Assembly (NCBI GenBank): GCA_026388255.1
Contig: JAPLKC010000089.1
Coordinates: forward strand, 62,001 to 126,000
Origin: Pseudomonadota bacterium
Lineage (GTDB): Bacteria; Desulfobacterota; Syntrophorhabdia; Syntrophorhabdales; Syntrophorhabdaceae
DNA: 64,000 nucleotides
Reading direction: 5' to 3'
In this document: piece by piece, positions 1 to 6,984 of the stretch
Layout: each line of letters opens with the position of its first letter
Numbering within the stretch: the stretch's first letter is position 1
Program-made: the position numbers and the translations under genes
The notes under the pieces: model-generated
What the model was told of the DNA's origin: nothing
The model's input: only the letters and a program-made list of their open reading frames with translations
The model's database searches: none

Positions 1-963
1 GATACACTCAATACAATCAATCCTGACTGGAGAGATTCAAACGAAGCAAAACGTCAAGTATTAGAATTAATTTCAATTTTGTTGGATGTAAATAAACATC
101 TATATTTCCGCTCTGTAGCTGCATATGCACTGGGTGAAATCAAAGACCCACGAGCAGTTGAACCCCTTGTTGTTGTAATAAAAGGTAAAAGGGATCACAA
201 CTCTGCAGAAGGCAATAGAGATGTCCACGCTGCCATATATGCTCTGTCTAAAATCAAAGATTCACGAGCAGTAGACCTCCTTCTTGACGCTTTGAAAGAT
301 AAAAGTAGGAATGTCCGTACTGCGTCTGTAATGGCATTGGGTGAAATCAAAGACCCACGAGCAGTAGAACCACTTATTGCTGCACTGGGTGACAAGAATG
401 GTGTGGTCCGCTGGGTCACTGCAACCGCACTGGCTAAAATAAAAGATTCGCGAGCAGTAGAACCACTTATTGCCGTCTTGAAAAATAAAGATAAGGATCC
501 GGGGCTCCTCGGGTATGCCATAGAAGCATTGGGTGAAATCAAAGACCCACGAGCAGTTGAAGCACTTATTGCTGCCTTGAAAAATAAAAAACATATTTAT
601 TTATATTTCCGTTCTGCGACCGTAGAAGCATTGGGTAAAATCAAAGACCCACGAGCAGTAGAACCACTTATTGCTGCACTGGGTGACAGGAATAGTGTGG
701 TCCGCTCTGCCGCTGCACGTGCATTGGGTGAAATCAAAGACCCACGAGCAGTTGAAGCACTTATTGCTGCCTTGAAAGATGAAGATAAAGATGTCCGCTC
801 TGCCGCTGCATGGGCACTGGGTGAAATTAAAGACCAACGTGCTATAGAACCCCTTATTGCTGCGTTGAAAGATGAAGATAAAGATGTCTGTTATTACGCT
901 GAATATGCATTGAGTGAGATAAATCCTGACTGGAGAGATTCACAGGAGGCAAAGCTCTGGTAG
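1..963 (+). CDS. HEAT-repeat (PBS-lyase type) protein, 5' end outside window
   Basis: The reading frame is open from base 1, so the gene begins upstream. The visible 320 residues hold eight tandem HEAT units of about 31 residues, each with a core like GEIKDPRAVEPLIAAL, forming an alpha-solenoid scaffold for protein-protein contacts. A cap motif (INPDWRDS) occurs both at the left edge of the window and at the C-terminus, which suggests that a further repeat block ending in the same cap lies upstream. The units are nearly identical at the DNA level, pointing to recent expansion or gene conversion. An in-frame TTG at 79 could be mistaken for a start, but nothing supports it. The partner and role cannot be read from the sequence. 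Confidence 0.85.
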   Translation, partial: DTLNTINPDWRDSNEAKRQVLELISILLDVNKHLYFRSVAAYALGEIKDPRAVEPLVVVIKGKRDHNSAEGNRDVHAAIYALSKIKDSRAVDLLLDALKDKSRNVRTASVMALGEIKDPRAVEPLIAALGDKNGVVRWVTATALAKIKDSRAVEPLIAVLKNKDKDPGLLGYAIEALGEIKDPRAVEALIAALKNKKHIYLYFRSATVEALGKIKDPRAVEPLIAALGDRNSVVRSAAARALGEIKDPRAVEALIAALKDEDKDVRSAAAWALGEIKDQRAIEPLIAALKDEDKDVCYYAEYALSEINPDWRDSQEAKLW

Positions 964-1074
964 GCGAACCAGATTATTGCAGGACTTATCGGGTAGATAA
1001 TCTTGCCGGTGGCATACCGTTGTGATCAGCGCATGAGATTTAAATTAGCAAAACTAAATTTATGGGGGTGTATT

Positions 1075-1257
1075 ATGCCGCAATATACATTCAAGATTAA
1101 TGATGAATACGTGACAGCAGAAGCTTTTGACCTTGAAGATGCTTTGCGAAAGGCAGGTATCCAAAAGACTGATGCCTATGAGGTTGTGGGGGAGGATGAT
1201 TTCGAGGATAAGTGTTTTCTGTCAGCGATTACAGACGACATTTTATTTGGTTCATAG
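1075..1257 (+). CDS. Small hypothetical acidic protein (60 aa)
   Basis: I chose the ATG at 1075 (MPQYTFKIND) because a G-rich Shine-Dalgarno-like stretch (GGGGGTG) sits about 8 bases upstream. An in-frame start at 1003 lacks one. The product has a beta-like N-terminus followed by an acidic helix and a Cys near the end (EDKCFLSAI). I do not recognise a family. It follows the HEAT gene in the same direction after about 110 bases, so the two may be co-transcribed. Confidence 0.5.
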   Translation: MPQYTFKINDEYVTAEAFDLEDALRKAGIQKTDAYEVVGEDDFEDKCFLSAITDDILFGS

Positions 1258-1286
1258 GCTTTTCCACATAGAAACTTGAGAAAATA

Positions 1287-3740
1287 TTAATATTCTATTA
1301 ACTCTCTATCAATATAGTCCAAGAAAGGGGTCATTTTCTTATTAAAATTTTTGTATTGTCTAAATCCTGTTATAAATAGATTTCTTTTTGCTCTTGTTAT
1401 CGCCACATAAAAAAGTCGTTTCTCTTCTTCCAGATTATCTCCACGAAAAATGGGTATAAAACCATCTACTGCTCCTGCAATAAAAACAGATTTAAATTCG
1501 AGACCCTTGCTCTGATGTATTGGAGCAACCAGTATGTTGTTGGACCTATCGACCAAGTGATCCAAATTCTGTGCCAAGCTTACATATTGCACCAACATAT
1601 GAAGAGCATCAAAAGGAATAAGATCGATACGGTCATGTTCTTCAAAAATCTTCAATAATTGATCCAGATTATCAAGACGATTTTTTTCAGTACGGTAATA
1701 TTCTTTAAAATTAAACTCTTCCATAATGTATTGTAATAGTGCCACTGGGCGCATCTCGTGAGAGCATCGCCTCAAGTCTTCTAATTTATTTGCATAATCT
1801 TCAAATATGTATTTGTATTTGTTGATAATTGTTTTTCGTTGTTCGCATTTCTTATCAATCCTTGGGATAAGTCGATGAACAAGTTCAACGGTAGCCAAAA
1901 CGTCATCCAGGGCATTATGCGTAGATTGTACATTCAATTCTAACTCTCGGCAGATATCTTCAAGTCGGTATGACTCACTTTTTATTAGCCGCCTTGCAAT
2001 CTCATAAGTATCTTCAAACAATAAATGCCCCAAGTCTATACCGCAACGATGAGCATGAGAATTGATCATGCTTATGTCATACTTAATATTGTGTCCAACT
2101 ATCAGGCGGTTTTTGCATTCTTTTCGTAATGTCTCGAAAATATCATTTGGCTCTTCACCATATTTAAGCAAATAATCGTCAGATATTTTGTGCACATTAA
2201 AAGAGCTACCAACCGATTTTGTTGATTTCAGGTACTTGTTGAATATTTCTTCCGGTTTGCCTTTATGCAATATTTGATAAGCTATTTGAATAATATTATC
2301 TTGGGATGGAGTAAGTCCGGTGGTTTCCGTATCTAATACCATGATGGAATCTTTTTTGTAATAGTAGTCGACCAATCGACCAAATGGATCATCATAACGG
2401 AGCGTTTCAATATTAAAAAAATCAGACAAGAAAAGTCCTGAATCTTCAGTCTTTGACAAAATGGACTGGAGAGGAGACTCTTTACCAAAACCTTTCACGA
2501 AACGCAAAGCAATTCGGTGTGCTGCGGAAATATCATAAGGGTTAAGAATAAGCTTCATGAAGGAAAGGGCATCTTTAATTTCTTGTCTTTTGAAAAACTG
2601 ATACTGGTCAACGGTTAAACATGGGATTCCCCAGTCTTCAAGCACCTTGCCAATATTACGGCTTAAATTATTGGTTCGGCAGAGAATTGCTATATCTTTA
2701 AAATTGCAGCGTGTATTACCGTTTGTAAGGTCTTCTATTTGACTGCAAATCCAGTCAGCTTCTTCTTCCCCTGTATCGGCGAGATGGACTTTTATATTGT
2801 TGCCCTCTTCGCAACTCTCATCGGGTATAAGGTTTGTAAATCGATGCCGAAATGATGATTTACTGAAGCTATCGGCAGCAAGCAGGAGTTTTTTTGTAGC
2901 ACGGTAGTTTTTATGCAGATTAATTATTTTTGGCTTAAAATCTGAGATAAATTTATCTTTTACTTTTACGGGCATAGCCCCACGCCACCCATATATTGAC
3001 TGGTCAAGATCACCAAAGAAGGCAACGTTGTTATTTTGCGACAATGTTTTAATTACATCATACTCCGCCATGTGAGTATCTTGAATCTCATCAATTTGAA
3101 TAAAACTAAACCGCTGCATCCATTTCTGTTTAATCGCATTAAAATTGGCAAAGATAGCACGTACATAGTAAATAAGATCGGAAAAATCCATAGCATGTCT
3201 TTTGCGTAATTCTTTTGCATACTGTTGATAAATCAATCTGTATGGAGGTTGCAATCCATACCCGGAATAACCAGACATAGTTAATTCTGAATCAATGGCA
3301 TTGGATTTAGCTTTACCAAAAACAGCAAGAGCATCGTCATTTAAATCGGAACCCATAAAAATGTTGTCATTTAAATCAGAATCCATTATTTTTTTAAGTA
3401 ATTCTTTACTATCTTCTTCATCGTAAATAACATAATCAGATGGCAAGCCAACCTTCTTTGCCTCTTTGTAGAGCACCAGGGCACAAAAACCATGAAATGT
3501 CCCCATCCATATTTGCCTTGCTGCGTCAGGTTCATACTGTGCAACACGGTCTCTTAATTGCTTTGCTGCAAGATTAGTAAATGTTAAGCACAACATTTTT
3601 TCCGGAGAGATTCCTTTATTAATAGCTTTTCGTATACGCTCTGCAAGAATAGTGGTTTTACCGGTTCCTGCAGGCGCGAGAACAAGTAACGGACCATCAA
3701 TTTTATCGATTACGCTTAATTGTTCAGAGTTAAAATTCAT
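1287..3740 (-). CDS. UvrD/Rep-type superfamily 1 helicase with an internal DnaQ-like 3'-5' exonuclease domain
   Basis: The 817-residue protein has the SF1A helicase motifs: Walker A AGTGKTT (about 24-30), DEIQD box (217-221), GDLDQSIYGWRGA (243-255), and near the C-terminus HQSKGLEF and the motif VI stretch YVAITRAKRNL. Between the helicase halves, roughly residues 465-625, lies a complete DEDDh exonuclease: DTETTG (470-475), then GHNIKYD, then HNALDD. So one polypeptide should unwind DNA and degrade it 3'-5', as in repair or in processing foreign DNA. It is transcribed towards the HEAT gene, and a pentapeptide-repeat gene lies upstream on the same strand. The ATG start is followed directly by MNFNSEQLSVI, normal for UvrD proteins. 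Confidence 0.9.
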   Translation of the reverse strand: MNFNSEQLSVIDKIDGPLLVLAPAGTGKTTILAERIRKAINKGISPEKMLCLTFTNLAAKQLRDRVAQYEPDAARQIWMGTFHGFCALVLYKEAKKVGLPSDYVIYDEEDSKELLKKIMDSDLNDNIFMGSDLNDDALAVFGKAKSNAIDSELTMSGYSGYGLQPPYRLIYQQYAKELRKRHAMDFSDLIYYVRAIFANFNAIKQKWMQRFSFIQIDEIQDTHMAEYDVIKTLSQNNNVAFFGDLDQSIYGWRGAMPVKVKDKFISDFKPKIINLHKNYRATKKLLLAADSFSKSSFRHRFTNLIPDESCEEGNNIKVHLADTGEEEADWICSQIEDLTNGNTRCNFKDIAILCRTNNLSRNIGKVLEDWGIPCLTVDQYQFFKRQEIKDALSFMKLILNPYDISAAHRIALRFVKGFGKESPLQSILSKTEDSGLFLSDFFNIETLRYDDPFGRLVDYYYKKDSIMVLDTETTGLTPSQDNIIQIAYQILHKGKPEEIFNKYLKSTKSVGSSFNVHKISDDYLLKYGEEPNDIFETLRKECKNRLIVGHNIKYDISMINSHAHRCGIDLGHLLFEDTYEIARRLIKSESYRLEDICRELELNVQSTHNALDDVLATVELVHRLIPRIDKKCEQRKTIINKYKYIFEDYANKLEDLRRCSHEMRPVALLQYIMEEFNFKEYYRTEKNRLDNLDQLLKIFEEHDRIDLIPFDALHMLVQYVSLAQNLDHLVDRSNNILVAPIHQSKGLEFKSVFIAGAVDGFIPIFRGDNLEEEKRLFYVAITRAKRNLFITGFRQYKNFNKKMTPFLDYIDRELIEY

Positions 3741-3781
3741 AGTAATGACTATTTATAGCAGTATTCTAATATGAAGATCAA

Positions 3782-4225
3782 TTACATGCAGAGCCTTATG
3801 ATACGCCCCCAATAGTATATTACAAGTCTTTTTATACGCCCCAGAAATAACTGAATATCGCCAAAATCTGCATTGCTTGTATCTGCCTCTTTCAAATCGG
3901 TTGTATCTAAATCTGCACCCACCAGATATGTGTTAATAAGATTAGTTTCAAAAAAAACAGTGTTTTTAAGGCAGGCACCAGAAAGATTTGCCCTGTTAAG
4001 GTCTGCTCCAGATAAATCCGACAAAGCAAGATTTGCCCATTTAAGATTGGTATCGCTGAGGTTTGTTCCTCTTAGATTGGCTCGAACAAGGTTCACGCCA
4101 TTAAGATTCATTCCTTGTAAATCAGCAACTGCCAAGTTAGGTGTAACACGGGGGTTAGTGTGTCTCCATTTGTTCCAAGTTTTCGGACCTTTTGTTATTA
4201 ATCCAAGATGCTCTTCGTTGGCCAT
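3782..4225 (-). CDS. Pentapeptide-repeat protein
   Basis: About 15 pentapeptide units of the A(D/N)LXX type (for example ANLRGTNLSDTNL) fill residues 35-125 and predict a right-handed beta-helix. The N-terminus has the WNKWR motif often found just before pentapeptide repeats. The C-terminus is basic and hydrophobic. I chose the ATG at 4225 (MANEEHLG) because GAGGTG precedes it at good spacing. A longer in-frame extension to 4288 has no ribosome site. Some family members mimic DNA and protect gyrase, but most have unknown roles, and nothing here decides it. It lies about 40 bases upstream of the helicase-exonuclease gene on the same strand. Confidence 0.75.
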   Translation of the reverse strand: MANEEHLGLITKGPKTWNKWRHTNPRVTPNLAVADLQGMNLNGVNLVRANLRGTNLSDTNLKWANLALSDLSGADLNRANLSGACLKNTVFFETNLINTYLVGADLDTTDLKEADTSNADFGDIQLFLGRIKRLVIYYWGRIIRLCM

Positions 4226-4535
4226 GTGCACCTCATTTTTTCGTAAGATTATATTAGCTGTATATACCTCAAGCCCATCTGATGTCAAGCGTTTGTTAAC
4301 GCAGTGTTCATTTTCTTATAAAGGCAGGCTGGGGGCCAGGTCTTGTTTTTTGCACCAACGGCACTTTTTATAAAATCAACATTTCATTCCATAATTCATG
4401 ATCAAAGTTAAAAGGCTTTAGACACGAATTGTAGGTGTACTACCCAATTTTTCATAAAATACATTCCCAACTGATTTACTCGACACATAGAGAATGCATA
4501 ACGCCTGTCATCCCTGCAGAATGCTCTAAAATGTC

Positions 4536-4564
4536 TTGACACATTGTTTATAAATTACTACAAT
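4536..4564 (+). promoter_or_regulatory. Sigma-70 promoter of ParB-like unit 1
   Basis: TTGACA (4536-4541), a 17-base spacer, then TACAAT (4559-4564). The same promoter in the same position occurs in unit 2. The predicted leader runs through the heptamer inverted repeat before the gene. Confidence 0.75.
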
Positions 4565-4593
4565 AAATAACATCATCACGGGGGATTAAAGGC

Positions 4594-4682
4594 AGTAAAT
4601 AGTGAATAGTTGATAGTGAACAGTGAATAATAATAATGATGATGGTAGTTAATAGGTTGCGACTATTCACTATCGACTGACG
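4594..4682 (+). repeat. Inverted heptamer array in the leader of ParB-like copy 1
   Basis: The forward arm is five 7-base units (AGTAAAT, AGTGAAT, AGTTGAT, AGTGAAC, AGTGAAT; 4594-4628). The facing arm is in the opposite orientation (ACTATTC, ACTATCG, ACTGACG; 4662-4682). The arms could pair as a leader hairpin in the mRNA. Just downstream the word TCGCTTGACGGG occurs twice, 20 bases apart. Confidence 0.7.
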
Positions 4683-4753
4683 ACGCCTGCTCTCGCTTGA
4701 CGGGAGCTTGTCCTCGCTTGACGGGGGATTCACTGAAATAATAAGGGGGGAAT

Positions 4754-5347
4754 ATGGCAACAAGAAAGACAAGTGTAAATCCTGAGTTTTTGTACATTCC
4801 CGTAGACAAGATTGTAGTATCGGAACAGGTTAGGTCAAACATTAGTACTGAAACAGAATCATTTAAATCTCTCATACAATCGATCAGAAATAAAGGTATC
4901 TTAGAACCACTTATTGTAACAGGACAGGATGACGGGACATATCTACTTATCTGCGGAGAGAGACGTATTGTGGCAGCACGGCAATTGGGATTTGAATCAG
5001 TGCCGGTAAGGGTTATTGAAGCAGGTAAGGAATTAGGTGATACCATAGCCCTTCAACTGACAGAGAACCTACAACGGGAAGACTTAAATCCCATAGATCA
5101 GGCGAAAGGGATTCTTTCATATATTCAGGCAAGACACCCCGATAAGGGGTATGATGTGGACGGGGTTATGAGTGAACTGGTTAGATACACCCGTAAGCCC
5201 GAAACCCTCTCGGAAGAAATCGTTAACACTGTGTTAACGATTTCTGAAATCGCCGGAAAGTCAATAATGACGGTGCATCGCACGATATCACTTTTAAAAC
5301 TTTCTTCAGAAATTCAGGCTGAAATCCGGTCAATGCTTGACTTGTAG
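4754..5347 (+). CDS. ParB/Spo0J-like protein, copy 1 (C-terminally truncated)
   Basis: The 197-residue product begins MATRKTSVNPEF and has the ParB N-terminal (CTP-binding fold) motifs GERRIVAARQLG and ENLQREDLNP. These are followed by the start of a helix-turn-helix (EIAGKSIMTVHRTISLLKL). Compared with copy 2 it loses about 95 C-terminal residues where unit 2 begins. The start has a strong GGGGGG Shine-Dalgarno. There is no ParA gene nearby, so this is an orphan ParB-like protein and not an obvious segregation pair. DNA-binding remains likely, but the truncation may remove dimerisation. Confidence 0.8.
   Translation: MATRKTSVNPEFLYIPVDKIVVSEQVRSNISTETESFKSLIQSIRNKGILEPLIVTGQDDGTYLLICGERRIVAARQLGFESVPVRVIEAGKELGDTIALQLTENLQREDLNPIDQAKGILSYIQARHPDKGYDVDGVMSELVRYTRKPETLSEEIVNTVLTISEIAGKSIMTVHRTISLLKLSSEIQAEIRSMLDL
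5215..5245. promoter_or_regulatory. Perfect odd-symmetric palindrome inside ParB-like copy 1
   Basis: Arms of 15 bases (AGAAATCGTTAACAC and its exact reverse complement) flank a single T at 5230. It sits between the codons of the ParB core and those of the helix-turn-helix. Equivalent palindromes with the same CAC-T-GTG centre but different arms occur in the other three copies or fragments, which argues for a conserved DNA or RNA function. Confidence 0.7.
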
Positions 5348-5447
5348 GTGCATCTAATAATTTTTCATAAAATACATCCCGATCTAAAATGTTCGACACA
5401 AAGGATACAAGGTCGCCGGTATTCCCCGCAGAAAGCTCGGAAACATC

Positions 5448-5476
5448 TTGACACATTGTTTCTATATATCTACAAT
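5448..5476 (+). promoter_or_regulatory. Sigma-70 promoter of ParB-like unit 2
   Basis: TTGACA (5448-5453), a 17-base spacer, TACAAT (5471-5476). Spacing and both hexamers are the same as in unit 1; the spacer differs in its second half. Confidence 0.75.
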
Positions 5477-5505
5477 AAAAAGCACCATCAAGTGAGATTA
5501 AAAGC

Positions 5506-5595
5506 AGTGAATAGTGAATAGTAGATAGTGAATAGAATGGCAACGGTTGGCACTGAATTTTTTAACTATTCACTATATACTGACGACTATTCACT
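5506..5595 (+). repeat. Inverted heptamer array in the leader of ParB-like copy 2
   Basis: The forward arm is AGTGAAT, AGTGAAT, AGTAGAT, AGTGAAT (5506-5533). The facing arm at 5565-5595 is built of ACTATTC-type heptamers. It has the same architecture and position as the array before copy 1. Confidence 0.7.
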
Positions 5596-5677
5596 AAAAT
5601 AATAAAGGGGGTAATTATAGTAACAAAGAAGACGAGTGTAAATCCTGAGTTTTTTATACATTCCCGTAGCAAACATC

Positions 5678-6556
5678 GTGGTGTTGGAACAGGTTCGGTC
5701 AAGCATTAATATTGAAACAGAATCATTTAAATCTCTTATACAGTCAATCAAAGATAAGGGTATTTTAGAACCGCTTATTGTAACCGCACAGGATGACGGG
5801 ACATATATACTCATATGTGGAGAGAGGCGTCTTGTGGCAGCCCGGCAACTTGGATTTGAATCCGTACCAATAAGAATTATTGAAGCAGGCAAAGGATTAG
5901 GTGAGACCATAGCCCTTCAACTGACAGAAAATCTCCAGAGAGAAGACTTGAATCCTATGGATCAGGCAAAGGGGATACTCTCTTTTATTCAGGCAAAACA
6001 TCCCGATAACGGGTACGATGTGAACGGGGTAATGAGCGAGTTGGTGAGCTACAAGAGGAGGCTTGAGGATGTGTCGGCATCTTTTGCATCCACTGTGGAT
6101 GCAATCATGCAAATCTCTGGGAAAGCTTATACATCCTTGTTCCGCACGATTTCACTTTTAAAACTTTCTCCTGAAATTCAGGCATCAATCCAGGCAGGAA
6201 ACCTCCTCGTTTCCCAGGGGTATCTCTTCGCCGCAAACCTCGAATGTCCTGACCTAGAAAACATATTCGATGCTGTCATAAAGACACCGGTAACCAATGC
6301 CACATTGGAAAGGATGCTCACCGCATACAAAGAAGTCAAACCTGACCCGAATAATACAAAACCAGTATCCGTGAAAAAACAGGTGAAAGGCCTTATATCC
6401 ATAAAGACAACCTTTGATAAGGGTCTTGGAACATATATAAGAGAAGACGTTGAAAAATATCTCTATGATCTGCAGGTTTTCTGTGACCATGTACAGCAGC
6501 AGATGCCTAACATCCCATACGGTAAGAAAAGGCCGCGGACAGTGAATAGTGAATAG
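5678..6556 (+). CDS. ParB/Spo0J-like protein, copy 2 (decayed 5' end)
   Basis: From the GTG at 5678 the frame gives 292 residues with GERRLVAARQLG, ENLQREDLNP, a helix-turn-helix near residues 145-175 (FRTISLLKLSPEIQ) and a basic C-terminal domain. Homology to copy 1 extends upstream to 5617. There the expected ATG reads ATA, and a run of six T at 5650-5655, where copy 1 has five, shifts the frame. The natural start is therefore lost, and translation would need the GTG, which removes about 20 residues. The last codons (VNSE-stop) come from the downstream heptamer array. It may be functional with a shorter N-terminus or may be a young pseudogene. Confidence 0.7.
   Translation: MVLEQVRSSINIETESFKSLIQSIKDKGILEPLIVTAQDDGTYILICGERRLVAARQLGFESVPIRIIEAGKGLGETIALQLTENLQREDLNPMDQAKGILSFIQAKHPDNGYDVNGVMSELVSYKRRLEDVSASFASTVDAIMQISGKAYTSLFRTISLLKLSPEIQASIQAGNLLVSQGYLFAANLECPDLENIFDAVIKTPVTNATLERMLTAYKEVKPDPNNTKPVSVKKQVKGLISIKTTFDKGLGTYIREDVEKYLYDLQVFCDHVQQQMPNIPYGKKRPRTVNSE
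6084..6104. promoter_or_regulatory. Odd-symmetric palindrome inside ParB-like copy 2
   Basis: Arms of 10 bases (TTGCATCCAC and its reverse complement) flank T6094. It sits at the same gene position and has the same CAC-T-GTG centre as in copy 1, but the arms differ. Confidence 0.6.
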
Positions 6557-6852
6557 TAGATAGTGAATAGTGAAAAGTTAAAAAAAGGAAATATGAAAAG
6601 GTAGTGAATAGTATATAGTATACGGTTTAATCCCGCTTAATGCGGGACATAGTTGAAGGGATGGGAGAACTTGTGAAGCGGGTAAAACAGTGAATAGTGA
6701 ATAGTTATGGAAGACAAGATAAAGAATTTCAAAGAGTTGAAGAAAGCTGAAGGTATGGATATCCATACCTTCATTAATGAAACCAATAAAAATGAGCACT
6801 GGTTTAATAAAATGCCTTTAACTATTCACTATTCACTAACGACTATTCACTG
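6541..6852 (+). repeat. Heptamer arrays downstream of ParB-like copy 2
   Basis: AGTGAAT-type heptamers occur at 6541-6575, 6603-6623 and 6689-6702. A facing ACTATTC-type arm lies at 6821-6852. The first array supplies the stop codon of the ParB gene. The last two enclose a small reading frame. Confidence 0.7.
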
Positions 6853-6859
6853 CGGTTAA
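6707..6859 (+). pseudogene. Small reading frame between heptamer arms, possible remnant of a four-helix-bundle (S23-type) gene
   Basis: The 50-codon frame starts MEDKIKNFKELKKAEGMDI, and its last residues are encoded by the heptamer arm. The pattern FKELK, then K and GMDI, recalls the start of four-helix-bundle proteins (FKELxVWQKGMDL), but the central words are missing. It has no clear ribosome site. I treat it as a decayed fragment; the family link is a weak inference. Confidence 0.25.
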
Positions 6860-6984
6860 GGAGTTTTAAAAGCCGTGTAGCCCCCGCCAAGCGAGGACAG
6901 GCGTATCTAAAATAAGCTTATCCCCCCTTTCAACATCTTCTCAGTATTGACTTTTCCTCCTTAGATAGGCGATATTTTAGCCTG

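Larger units (their letters stand above)
4429..5341 (+). repeat. ParB-like unit 1 (tandem copy, 3' truncated)
   Basis: This segment and the one starting at 5342 begin with the same word (TTGTAGGTG). They then align through an A/T-rich leader (shared TTTTTCATAAAATACAT), a promoter (TTGACACATTGTTT), an inverted heptamer array and a ParB-like gene. Unit 1 ends abruptly where unit 2 begins, so its gene lacks the last third. The TAG stop of the truncated gene lies inside the first bases of unit 2. I read this as a tandem duplication or insertion event. Confidence 0.75.
5342..6852 (+). repeat. ParB-like unit 2 (tandem copy)
   Basis: The second unit has the same leader, promoter, inverted heptamer array and ParB-like gene. 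It continues past the gene through two more heptamer arrays. Its right edge (facing heptamers, then TGCGGTTAAG) resembles the sequence bordering the ruined third copy at 61.3 kb (heptamers, then TGCAGTTAAG read on the minus strand), which helps define the end of the element. Confidence 0.65.

Noticed and set aside
195-837. Long minus-strand reading frames opposite the HEAT gene
   Set aside because: They are shadows of the repeated plus-strand codons, with no ribosome sites.
4754-6556. Plasmid or chromosome partition locus (parAB/parS)
   Set aside because: No ParA gene and no canonical parS (TGTTTCACGTGAAACA) seen; copies are tandem and partly ruined.
4594-6852. CRISPR-like array
   Set aside because: The repeats are contiguous degenerate 7-base units without unique spacers, and no cas genes are present.
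6947-6976. Strong promoter directly before the EF-G gene
   Set aside because: TTGACT is present, but the -10 match is poor and would leave almost no leader. Noted only within the gene entry.
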